Shown: in pieces, positions 48,968 to 58,187 of the stretch
How the letters are laid out: every line of letters begins with the position of its first letter
Position numbering within the stretch: position 1 is the stretch's first letter
Program-made: the position numbers and the translations under genes
From: Spirochaetia bacterium
GTDB lineage: Bacteria; Spirochaetota; UBA4802; UBA5550
Reading direction: 5' to 3'
DNA length: 64,000 nucleotides
Assembly: GCA_009885955.1 (NCBI GenBank)
Contig: VFJS01000031.1
Span: 1-64,000 of the forward strand
The notes under the pieces: generated by a model
What the model saw: only the letters and a program-made list of their open reading frames with translations
Database searches by the model: none
What the model was told of the DNA's origin: nothing

Positions 48968-49882
48968 ATGAGAAGAGTAATTATATCATCACTCTCCCTG
49001 GTCCTTATTTTCCCGGGCCTGTGCTGCAAGAAAGAGACCAAGACCGTTCAGCCCAACGGTGTAGTATCCTTTATCAGCGGTATAGTGACTATTGAAAAAC
49101 AGGGCGCGAAAACACCTGCCAAAATTGGTGACAATATAACTGAAGGAATGAAAATTATTACCGGCGACAAGTCAATTGCTGATATAATAATAGGTGAGAA
49201 TGGAATCAAAATAGTTGAGAATACCATACTGGAAATTTCAAAGCTTTTCAAGGACGATAAAAGCGAAGGCGAAACCACTGATCTTACCATGTCGAAAGGA
49301 AAAATATTCTCAAGGGTGGGGAAAAAACTGATCAAGGGAGACTCCTTCCAGGTAATAACCCCCACTGCCGTTGCGGCCATCAGAGGGACTGATTTTGTCG
49401 TAAGCGAAATTGACGGGAAGAGCAATGTCGCATGCCTCAAGGGAAAAGTCCAGGTAAAGGACGCAACCAAGGCTGACAGCAAGCCTGTGGAATTGAATGC
49501 CGGCCAGGAAGTCAACGTGGAAAAGGGGAAAACCCTGACCGTGCAGGACCTCAAGGAAGAAAATCTCAAAAACATGCAGAAAATTATTGAGGATATAAAT
49601 GAAATCAAGCAGGATATAAGGAAAAAATTCGAAACCCAGAGGGATGAAATAAAAAAGGCGGTCCAGGATCAGAAGGACTCCAACCGTGAGCTCATTGACA
49701 AGCAGAAGCAGGAGAACAGGGAGAACATGGATAAGGTTAAGGATTCGGGAAAGGAAAATATCCAGGGCATTAAGAGTGATTTCGGAGATAAAAAGGAAGG
49801 GATAGGGGATAGCGTGAAAAAATTCGAAAAGCCCGATCTGAAGGGTGTAAAACCGAAGATTGAAAAGGACTCAATAAAATAG
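48968..49882 (+). CDS. FecR-domain lipoprotein with C-terminal charged coiled coil
   Basis: Lipobox-like 'FPGLCCKKE'; FecR-like 'ISGIVTIEKQGAKTPAKIGDNITEGMKIITGDKSIADIIIGENGIKI', 'TPTAVAAIRGTDFVVSE'. Confidence 0.88.
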   Translation: MRRVIISSLSLVLIFPGLCCKKETKTVQPNGVVSFISGIVTIEKQGAKTPAKIGDNITEGMKIITGDKSIADIIIGENGIKIVENTILEISKLFKDDKSEGETTDLTMSKGKIFSRVGKKLIKGDSFQVITPTAVAAIRGTDFVVSEIDGKSNVACLKGKVQVKDATKADSKPVELNAGQEVNVEKGKTLTVQDLKEENLKNMQKIIEDINEIKQDIRKKFETQRDEIKKAVQDQKDSNRELIDKQKQENRENMDKVKDSGKENIQGIKSDFGDKKEGIGDSVKKFEKPDLKGVKPKIEKDSIK

Positions 49883-49937
49883 GCTGAGTAATAGTTTTAA
49901 AAACTTATGGGGCTGCATACAAACCAAAGCATAATTC

Positions 49938-49968
49938 GCCACAGAGGCGCAGAGACACGGAGAATTTC
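49938..49968. repeat. Dispersed repeat word 'cgccacagaggcgcagagacacggagaa'
   Basis: Same word class as 11670-11735. Confidence 0.65.
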
Positions 49969-50037
49969 AATTACGTTTTACTCAACAACTTTATGTTTAA
50001 GTGGTATGCCTGTATGTCAACCTGAATAATTACAATA

Positions 50038-50733
50038 ATGATAATAAACAGAATTAATGTATACCTAATGATGAAAAGCTTGAAAAAAAGAGTACCGCCT
50101 GTTCTGAAGATGATCGTGATAACGGTATGTATCTTTATTGCGGTAAATGCCCCCCTGAAGGCCAGCATGAGCGCAGGCCTTTTCGGCGGGATATCGGGTT
50201 CCAGCATGGTAATTTTCCTTGCCGATTACCTGGGCGATATGAATGGTTCCCTGGTTAATCAGGCTTCTGATGACGGCCTTCTTACCGGCGAGCTGGGGCT
50301 GGGGGTTGATGTTAATTTCAGCAAGCTGGGTTTCCGCTTTGAGGGCCTCATGGGATACTATAAATACAATGTTATCAAACAGCCCAACACAGCTTACATG
50401 ATGTACCTGGCAGGCGGTGAGGTTTACCTGTCATCGGAAGACCGGGGGAACGGCTACATACTCGGTGCTGGGTACGGAAAATTCAACGGCTCGCAGTGGG
50501 GAGAAGTAATGGGGCAGAAAGTGGACATTTTCAAGAACCACAAAGGATATGCTGTCTGGGGAACCCTGGGCCACAGGTGGGACGGCTTTGAGATGAATTT
50601 CAGGCTGCGCTACCACAGGTTCACGATGATAAATGAAACAGACCTGGAAAGCTATGAAGGGAGAGACTATAAAAGGCTCAGGAGCGATTATGTTATCGTT
50701 TTCCGTATGTGCTACTGGCTGAATTTTATATGA
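50038..50733 (+). CDS. Putative outer-membrane protein
   Basis: Signal-like N-terminus, Gly/aromatic beta-barrel pattern, 'YVIVFRMCYWLNFI' terminal strand. Confidence 0.6.
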   Translation: MIINRINVYLMMKSLKKRVPPVLKMIVITVCIFIAVNAPLKASMSAGLFGGISGSSMVIFLADYLGDMNGSLVNQASDDGLLTGELGLGVDVNFSKLGFRFEGLMGYYKYNVIKQPNTAYMMYLAGGEVYLSSEDRGNGYILGAGYGKFNGSQWGEVMGQKVDIFKNHKGYAVWGTLGHRWDGFEMNFRLRYHRFTMINETDLESYEGRDYKRLRSDYVIVFRMCYWLNFI

Positions 50734-50753
50734 ACGGACACATGAAAGAATTG

Positions 50754-50816
50754 AACCACGAAAATCATTAAATAAAAAACCATTCCCTTTTCGTGATGTT
50801 CGTGCCTTTCGTGGTT
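50754..50816. repeat. Inverted-repeat element 'aaccacgaaaatc ... gtgcctttcgtggtt'
   Basis: Near-identical right half to 33640-33721. Confidence 0.85.
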
Positions 50817-50833
50817 AAATTTCTTATCCCGGG

Positions 50834-51034
50834 TTATTTCGGGACCCTTTTGATTATCTTGTTTTCAATCATGTCATGAAAATTGGACAGCAGCTTTTTT
50901 TCCTGGCTGTCGATGACATTGTCTTCATTGGCAAGCATGATTATTTCATCGTATTCAGCATTCGTGACAACATTATCATCAATCGCTTTTTTTATTAAAT
51001 CTAACAATCTTGCAGCGCTTTTACTGGGTTTCAT
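50834..51034 (-). CDS. Small hypothetical protein
   Basis: MKPSKSAARLLDLIKKAIDD start with GGAGAT upstream; helical. Confidence 0.55.
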   Translation of the reverse strand: MKPSKSAARLLDLIKKAIDDNVVTNAEYDEIIMLANEDNVIDSQEKKLLSNFHDMIENKIIKRVPK

Positions 51035-51132
51035 TTTTATCTCCTCTATCAGTACATGTATCAAGAATGGATAATTCTTCCGGCAGTTTGTCAGTCAAGC
51101 GATTTTTTATGCCGATTCATTCAAAAAATCAT

Positions 51133-52182
51133 TCACCTGTTCCATGAAAAAAGCCGTGCTCCCAATAGCAGGCAGAAAACTGTAAGGCCTCCAAGAATCA
51201 TTATTTCCAGGGAAACATCGCCCATTGTGGCGCCGTCATTCATTACCTTCCTGACGCCGTTATTGATATGCGTCAGGGGAAAAAATTTTGCCATTGTTTT
51301 GACCCAGTCCGGCGCGCCTTCAAGGGAGAACCAAACCTCGGAAAGAAACATCATGGGCCAGGTAATAAAATTGAGAATGCCGCTTGTGAACTCCTCGCTT
51401 GTCCCCCGCGAGGCCACGAGCAAGCCCATGGCGGTGAGGCTGCAGCCGCCCAGGAAAAATATTATGAATGCCGTGGCATAGGAGCCTTCCATCCTGAAGT
51501 TAAAGATCATGTGGCAGCCTATCCATACAATGACGAGAGAAAACATCAGAATGAAAATCCTCGACAGCATCTGGGCGCTCAGGTACTCAATAGCGGTGAG
51601 CGGTGTGGCCTTGAGCCTTTTGAGAACACCGTTCTTCCTGTATCGGACTATGACATAGCCCACGCCCCAGAGGGCAGAGAACATCATGTTCATGGAAAGT
51701 ATGCCGGGGAAAAGCCAGTCTATATATTTTATCTCTATCCCTTCGATCTGCTTTTTGTTTATGCGGATAGCGCCTGATTCCGGGGAGAGCGCGGCTTTTA
51801 TCAACTGCTCGGCTACATATCCCCGCGGTGATGTACTGCTCACCCAGTATGACGGGGACTTGCTCCCGGCCTCAAGGAGAAGATCGATCCTGTGGTGTTT
51901 CAGGAGCTCCATCCCTTTCTCCTGATCAGGGAATCCGATGAACTCCATGTATTTCATCTTCTTAATACCGGTAGGGATGTCCAGTGAAACTACGCTTACC
52001 TTCCCGGATTTTAAAGGGAATACGCCTATTTTATAAAATTCCCTTGTATCATCGCCGAAGATTACCCCGAATCCGACAATGATAAAAAAGGGAAATAAAA
52101 AATTCCATCCGAAAGCCGACTTGTCGCGGAAAAACTCCCTGTTCCTCGAAACGAACATCACCCATAATCTTTTCCAGTTCAT
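51133..52182 (-). CDS. ABC-2 type transporter permease
   Basis: Multi-TM, 'IDWLFPGILSMNMMFSALWGVGYVIVRYRKNGVLKRLKATPLTAIEYLSAQMLSRI'. Confidence 0.93.
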   Translation of the reverse strand: MNWKRLWVMFVSRNREFFRDKSAFGWNFLFPFFIIVGFGVIFGDDTREFYKIGVFPLKSGKVSVVSLDIPTGIKKMKYMEFIGFPDQEKGMELLKHHRIDLLLEAGSKSPSYWVSSTSPRGYVAEQLIKAALSPESGAIRINKKQIEGIEIKYIDWLFPGILSMNMMFSALWGVGYVIVRYRKNGVLKRLKATPLTAIEYLSAQMLSRIFILMFSLVIVWIGCHMIFNFRMEGSYATAFIIFFLGGCSLTAMGLLVASRGTSEEFTSGILNFITWPMMFLSEVWFSLEGAPDWVKTMAKFFPLTHINNGVRKVMNDGATMGDVSLEIMILGGLTVFCLLLGARLFSWNR

Positions 52183-52183
52183 G

Positions 52184-53068
52184 CTATTCCCTCAGTCTCC
52201 TTCCGGTTAAATGAATAAATACATCCTCAAGGTTCGGCGACCTCACTGTCATCTCGGCCAGGTCAACATGGCTATCCACCAGGTCCTGGATACAGCTGTT
52301 GATATCATCGGTCTGAATCTCTATGAAATTATCCATTTCATATATTGCATAGGAATCCCTTTTCAGTGAATTCCTGATGCTCCCGGCCGGCAGAACAACG
52401 GTTACATGGCGCGCGTGCTGGCGTATCAGCCCGGAAGGAGACCCGGCGGCGATGATCCTGCCCTGTTCCATGATGGCGATATCATCGCAGAGGTACGACG
52501 CCTCTTCCATGTAATGCGTGGTGAGGATAATAGTTTTTCCGTTCTTTTTGATTGTCTTGATGATCTCCCAGAGGTTTCTCCTGTTCTGCGGGTCCATCCC
52601 AGTGGAAGGTTCATCGAGGAAGATGAGAACCGGGTCATTGATGATGGCCAGGGCAAGCATGAGCCTCTGCTTCTGCCCTCCCGAAATCCTGTCGTTATAC
52701 TGCCCGAGGATCTCACCCAGATGGCATGTTTCGATGACTTTTCCCAGGTCAACAGGCTTCCGGTACATCTTATGAAAAACCTCAAGTGTCTCCCTGACGG
52801 TTAAAAATGAGAGGACAGCAGTCTCCTGGAACTGGATCCCTATCTCCTCATTGAACCCGGAATCCCTAAGTTTTCCTTTATACAGGATCTGGCCCGATGT
52901 GGGCTTTATGATATTCTCAATTGCCTCCAGGGCCGAGGTCTTCCCTGCACCGTTGGGCCCGAGCAGGCCGAAACAGATCCCTTCAGGGATTGAAAAGCTG
53001 ATATTGTCAACGGCTACGAGGTCACCGTATTTTTTTACAAGGTTCTGAACTTCTAATATTCCTGACAT
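52184..53068 (-). CDS. ABC transporter ATP-binding protein
   Basis: Walker A 'GPNGAGKTSALEAIE', signature 'ISGGQKQRLMLALAI', Walker B 'LIFLDEPSTGMD'. Confidence 0.96.
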   Translation of the reverse strand: MSGILEVQNLVKKYGDLVAVDNISFSIPEGICFGLLGPNGAGKTSALEAIENIIKPTSGQILYKGKLRDSGFNEEIGIQFQETAVLSFLTVRETLEVFHKMYRKPVDLGKVIETCHLGEILGQYNDRISGGQKQRLMLALAIINDPVLIFLDEPSTGMDPQNRRNLWEIIKTIKKNGKTIILTTHYMEEASYLCDDIAIMEQGRIIAAGSPSGLIRQHARHVTVVLPAGSIRNSLKRDSYAIYEMDNFIEIQTDDINSCIQDLVDSHVDLAEMTVRSPNLEDVFIHLTGRRLRE

Positions 53069-53405
53069 AAAATTGTGCCTGGCCGCCATAAACATGTTAT
53101 TTTTTTTACGAAGTCACGTATTATTAAATAAGGATATTCCCCTGATGGCATGCTGAAGATGAGAATATCAGAATTAATTATGTTTTGCTCATGATAATTC
53201 TGATATTTTTATGCGCCATGAAGTTATACCAGTTATTTGAAAGACCTAAATTTTCAAGCTATTTTTATCATAAAATCCTGGAGCCTTGAGTTTTTAGAAA
53301 AAGAGCATGATTGACCATGATAATATCACGTAATGGGCTTGACAGTATAAAATTTTTATTTTATACTATAAAGGATTGAAACTCAGCCAGGAAGAAAAAA
53401 ATAGC

Positions 53406-53484
53406 TCACGGATCAGCACGGATTTAATGGATTGATTATATTAGGACATTAAAAAAATCCGTGTATAGACCTGTGAATCCGTGA
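53406..53484. repeat. Inverted-repeat element 'tcacggatcagcacggattt ... aaatccgtgtatagacctgtgaatccgtga'
   Basis: Imperfect inverted arms around an AT-rich centre. Confidence 0.75.
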
Positions 53485-53544
53485 ACAAATATTTATATCT
53501 GAGTAGTTATAGAAAATCCCGAATAATTTAAACCGGAGTACCAT

Positions 53545-56500
53545 ATGAAAAAGTTATTATCTATACTCTTAACGATGATGATTCTCCCCATGATTCATGG
53601 CGCCTGCAGCAGCCAGAAAATGGGGGCAAAAAAACAGGGTGACACAATGAAACGTGAATCCGGTGAATCGAGAATTGAAGGGGCTTCCGGCATGGCTGAT
53701 ATGGAAATGACTTCAAAGTCCCCGGAAAAAAGAGACCGGGCTGCAGGGAAAATGAAAAAAAACGGAGGCAAGGGCGATGCGGAAGGAAAGGGAGTAACTA
53801 CCTGGAAAAGGTCCGAGGTTGTGCCCAATACCTCCCGTCTCATGATAGGAGACAGGGAGGAAATCCCGCTGAAAGCCATGCAGGCAAGGATTCTGATTAA
53901 CGGGTTCAGGGCCCGGGTTATCATAGATTGTTACTTCTTCAACAAGCTCGACAGGAGATTTGAGGGGACCTTCAAACTCCGCCTTCCCGACGATGCATCG
54001 CCATACTTCTTCGCCTTCGGTGAAACGTCCTATGCGGCCGGGGACGTACCTCCCGGCCAGATGTTCTATTCACTGGAGCAGAGCCAGGACATGGGCCAGG
54101 AACCGTCTGAGATAATGAAGGCGCGGCAGGAGAAATGGACCGGACCGAAAGAGGCCCGCATGGTGCCGAAGGAGAAGGCGGCCTTTGCCTATCATGAGAC
54201 CGTGAGAGGCCAGACGGATCCCGCGCTCATGGAATGGTCAGGGGCTGGAATTTTCAGCGCCCGCGTTTTCCCCATCATGCCCGGAAAGATGCACAGAATT
54301 GTCATAGGATACGATGTAAACCTGCTCCCGGCAGGCGATGACCTTGAATACTCTTTTGAGCTTCCCAAAGTGGCAGAATCGGTCATTGACATTGAAATGG
54401 AATACTTTACCAGGGACGGCCAGTTTACGATTACCCCACTCACCGAATCCAGGCAGACCAGCAGGTCAAAAATCTACCGCTACAAAAATCCCCAGGACAG
54501 GACCATTACCGTGAGGATTAAAAAACCGGGAAGCATAATGCTAACCGGGGGCGGCTCTGCCTCTGGAAATTATTTTGCCATGCACACAAGGCCGGCAATA
54601 CCTAAAGTGACCGCTGGAAGTGATGAAACAAGGGCAGTCTTCCTTGTCGATGTATCCCTCAGCTCCAACCCCGACAGGTTCAACATCTGGCTGAAACTCC
54701 TTGAAGCCATACTCGTCAACAACAGGAATACGATAAAAGAATTTGCCGTCCTCTTCTTCAACATTGAACAGTTCTGGTGGAAGGATTCATTTACGGCCAA
54801 TACACCGGAAAAAACCAGGGAGCTCATGGCCTATGCCGGGACACTGAGCCTTGAAGGCGCCACTGACATCAAGCCGGCCCTGGAGGCAGCAGTCACTCCT
54901 CCCTGGATAAAGCCCGATATGCCGAAGGGCTGGAACCTCTTCCTCCTCAGCGACGGTTCTGCAACCTGGGGTGAAACAAACCAGCACTCCCTTTCCCAGG
55001 CGATGAAAAAAAATTTAAAGGGGTCCCTTTTCTCCTATAGGACAGGACTCTCCGGAACAGATACCGGTATCCTCAACCACCTCGCCAGGGAGAGCGGCGG
55101 ATCGGTTTTCTCAATCGTCGGCGAGGAGGAGATACCCGGTGCCTCCACGGCCCACGGGCTATCAAGCTGGAACCTGGTGAGCGTATCATCAAGGGGCTGC
55201 AGCGACATCATCATTGCAGGCAGGCCCGTATCGATCTTTCCCGGCCAGAACCTCTTCATTGCCGGGAGAATTGACCAGGGCCCGGGCACTCCCGAACCGA
55301 TACTCCTGACCATAAGGAATAACCAGGGCAAGGAGATGAAGGTCCCCCTTCAGGCAGACCACAGGATAGCAAGCCGGCTAACCTCAAGAACCTACGGCCA
55401 GATTGCCGTGGATCAGCTTGAGGAATTCGACAACGCATCGGAAAATTATTCAAAGGCCTACGCCACCCATTTCAGGGTTACGGGGAAGACCTGTTCCCTT
55501 GTTATGCTGGAGAGCGAACAGGATTATTTAAGATATAATATCAAGCCTGAGGAGGATGCCCTTGTTGTATCAAAGAACAGGGCTGCGGAAATTATTGAGA
55601 ACATCATGCAGAAAATCGGAGATACCCTTGGCGACCCCAAAGCCTGGTTCCTTTCATGGCTGGAAAAAATGAAATCGGTTCAGGGGATCTCCTTCGAGGT
55701 TTCCCAGGCATTTCTTGATGTTATAAAAGATATGCCGCGGACATCATTCTCGGTCACTCCCCAGCCCCTGAAGACTGAAATCCGGACATGGGACCGGGTA
55801 CCTTCAGATTTCCAGGTACATCTGAAAAACAAGAAGGTTGAATATGATATCTTTACAGCTGAATCCCTCCGCAGGCTTAAAAGCAGCGGCAGCAATGACG
55901 CGCTGAAAGCGCTGAGCTCCCTGGCAGAGAACAATCCCGGCGACGGGGTGCTCATACGGGACATAGGGTATTCGGCTATGGAATGGGGGCTCGGCGCCCA
56001 TGCCTATCACCTTTTCAGAAACGTGGCTGAGTCGAGGCCTTTTGAACCGCAGACATATCATGCCCTTGCACTGCTCCTGGCCGATATGGGTAACATCGAT
56101 CTGGCCATCGCATACTTTGAAGTGGGCCTTGCCGGGAAGTGGAATGCCAGGTTCGGGGAATTCAGAAAAATCCTTATCATCGACTACCTGAACCTCCTGA
56201 ACAAGGTAAAAAAAGGAATTTTTAAAACTTCGGCCGGCAGCTTTGCCCTGGCCAGGCTTAAAACACTTTCAGAGGAAATTCCCTACAGCAAGATGGACCT
56301 GATGATTACAATAATGTGGAACACCGATTCCACCGACGTTGACCTGCACGTTATTGAACCCACTGGCGAAGAGTGTTTCTACGGCCACAGGACAACGAGG
56401 ATAAACGGCATGATGACACAGGACGTGACCCAGGGGTACGGGCCGGAGATGTACATGCTTAAAGATGCCGTCGGGGGCTCATATAAAATCAGGGCGAAAT

Positions 56501-56670
56501 ACTTTGCCTCGAACCGCAACCTCGCGAGCGCAAGGACCAAGGTCTACGCAACTATTTATGAGAACTGGGGCACATCTCAGGAAAAGGTCACACGGAAGGT
56601 TGTGACACTGGAATACGGCAAGGAAATGCATGATATTGCCACGGTCACCATATATAATCGGGACTATTAG
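53545..56670 (+). CDS. VIT/VWA-domain lipoprotein with TPR-like region and C-terminal DUF2135-like (YfaP) domain
   Basis: Lipobox 'MIHGACSS'; VIT region 'VIIDCYFFNKLDRRFEGTFKLRLPDDASPYFFAFG'; VWA 'AVFLVDVSLSSNPDRF'; C-term 'WNTDSTDVDLHVIEPTGEECFYGHRTT'. Confidence 0.82.
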   Translation: MKKLLSILLTMMILPMIHGACSSQKMGAKKQGDTMKRESGESRIEGASGMADMEMTSKSPEKRDRAAGKMKKNGGKGDAEGKGVTTWKRSEVVPNTSRLMIGDREEIPLKAMQARILINGFRARVIIDCYFFNKLDRRFEGTFKLRLPDDASPYFFAFGETSYAAGDVPPGQMFYSLEQSQDMGQEPSEIMKARQEKWTGPKEARMVPKEKAAFAYHETVRGQTDPALMEWSGAGIFSARVFPIMPGKMHRIVIGYDVNLLPAGDDLEYSFELPKVAESVIDIEMEYFTRDGQFTITPLTESRQTSRSKIYRYKNPQDRTITVRIKKPGSIMLTGGGSASGNYFAMHTRPAIPKVTAGSDETRAVFLVDVSLSSNPDRFNIWLKLLEAILVNNRNTIKEFAVLFFNIEQFWWKDSFTANTPEKTRELMAYAGTLSLEGATDIKPALEAAVTPPWIKPDMPKGWNLFLLSDGSATWGETNQHSLSQAMKKNLKGSLFSYRTGLSGTDTGILNHLARESGGSVFSIVGEEEIPGASTAHGLSSWNLVSVSSRGCSDIIIAGRPVSIFPGQNLFIAGRIDQGPGTPEPILLTIRNNQGKEMKVPLQADHRIASRLTSRTYGQIAVDQLEEFDNASENYSKAYATHFRVTGKTCSLVMLESEQDYLRYNIKPEEDALVVSKNRAAEIIENIMQKIGDTLGDPKAWFLSWLEKMKSVQGISFEVSQAFLDVIKDMPRTSFSVTPQPLKTEIRTWDRVPSDFQVHLKNKKVEYDIFTAESLRRLKSSGSNDALKALSSLAENNPGDGVLIRDIGYSAMEWGLGAHAYHLFRNVAESRPFEPQTYHALALLLADMGNIDLAIAYFEVGLAGKWNARFGEFRKILIIDYLNLLNKVKKGIFKTSAGSFALARLKTLSEEIPYSKMDLMITIMWNTDSTDVDLHVIEPTGEECFYGHRTTRINGMMTQDVTQGYGPEMYMLKDAVGGSYKIRAKYFASNRNLASARTKVYATIYENWGTSQEKVTRKVVTLEYGKEMHDIATVTIYNRDY

Positions 56671-56925
56671 CAGTAACCGGCATGTCGGAACAGGACTTGC
56701 CCATGTTTTAAAAATTTTATCAGACACTCCCTTATTCCTGTTAACATGGCGGTATTCTGTGCCGATTATATGATGAGGGCCGGTTTACGGAACCCTTTAT
56801 TTCATGCATTTTATCATTTATTCATATCAAAATAGTTAAAACTATTATTTGATTTAATGATAAAAATAGTTTGACAAAATTGGTGAAATAAACATAAAAA
56901 TGATAATTCAGGGAATAAAAAGTAT

Positions 56926-58185
56926 ATGTTAGACGATACAAAAAAACTCAATGAAATAATAAATTTGAGTTCAGAGCTGAACAATGTTCAGGATTTGGAC
57001 ATCCTCCTTGATAAAATACTCACCGAGGCGAGAAAAATTCTGAATGCCGACGCAGGATCAATTCAGATCCGTGAAGGCGAAGAGCTGATATTCAGCCATG
57101 TGCAGACCGAATCGATCCAGAAAAAGCTCCAGCCCGGGCAGAAGCTCATATACAAAACCTTCAGGACCAAAATAAACAAGGGTTCCATATCGGGATACGC
57201 CGCGCTCACCGGGCAGATAATAAACATACCCGATGCCTATGCCATCCCTGCTGACGCGCCCTATAAATTCGATTCGAACAACGATAAAAAATCGAACTAC
57301 CGGACCAAGTCGATGCTTACCATTCCCCTTAAAAATAACAGGAGTGAAATCATCGGTGTGATGCAGATCATAAATTCACTGAACCCGAACCCCGACGGCC
57401 AGGACCTGACCGTGTACTGCTGCGAAGGGGGGCGTTTCAGCGCCGATGATGAGATGATTGCGCTCCATTTTGCCAGCATTACCAGTATGATACTCCAGCG
57501 GGCCCAGATGACCAGGGCCCTCATACTCAGGATGATAAACATGGCCAAGCTCCGCGACCCCAAAGAGACGGGCCCCCATGTAAACAGGGTGGCCTCCTAT
57601 TCCGTGGAGATATACGAAAGATGGGCCCGATACAAAAAAATTGATGAGAATGAGATAGAGAGAAACCGCGACCTCCTGCGTATGGCTGCCATGCTCCATG
57701 ATGTGGGAAAGGTTGCCATATCGGACCTTATCCTGAAAAAGCCGGCTAAGTTCACCCCGGAAGAATATGAGATCATGAAAACCCATGCACAGGAAGGGGC
57801 AATGCTTTTCAAAAGCAAGCAGTCGGAGTTTGACGAAATTTCCGCCATTGTTGCCCTCACACACCATGAAAACTGGGACGGCACCGGCTATCCGGGCCAT
57901 ATAGATATCAGCACCGGCCTCCCCACAAAGGCAGATTCCAATGGAAAGGCCATCCCGCTGAAAGGAACGGAGATTCCAATTTATGGTAGAATAGTCTCTC
58001 TGGCCGATGTATACGATGCCCTGATTTCTAAGAGGGTTTACAAGGAGGCATGGGACGAAAACTCAGCGCTGAAGGAGATGAGGCTCATGTCCGGCACAAA
58101 GTTTGACCCCGAAATTGTGGAAATTTTCTTTGACTGCCAGGAGGTATTTCAATCCATTGCCAACCGCTATCCCGATGAGGAATAA
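56926..58185 (+). CDS. GAF-domain HD-GYP phosphohydrolase (putative c-di-GMP phosphodiesterase)
   Basis: GAF N-terminus; 'MAAMLHDVGKVAISDLILKKPAKFTPEEYEIMKTHAQEGA', 'HHENWDGTGYPG', 'RIVSLADVYDAL'. Confidence 0.95.
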   Translation: MLDDTKKLNEIINLSSELNNVQDLDILLDKILTEARKILNADAGSIQIREGEELIFSHVQTESIQKKLQPGQKLIYKTFRTKINKGSISGYAALTGQIINIPDAYAIPADAPYKFDSNNDKKSNYRTKSMLTIPLKNNRSEIIGVMQIINSLNPNPDGQDLTVYCCEGGRFSADDEMIALHFASITSMILQRAQMTRALILRMINMAKLRDPKETGPHVNRVASYSVEIYERWARYKKIDENEIERNRDLLRMAAMLHDVGKVAISDLILKKPAKFTPEEYEIMKTHAQEGAMLFKSKQSEFDEISAIVALTHHENWDGTGYPGHIDISTGLPTKADSNGKAIPLKGTEIPIYGRIVSLADVYDALISKRVYKEAWDENSALKEMRLMSGTKFDPEIVEIFFDCQEVFQSIANRYPDEE

Positions 58186-58187
58186 AA

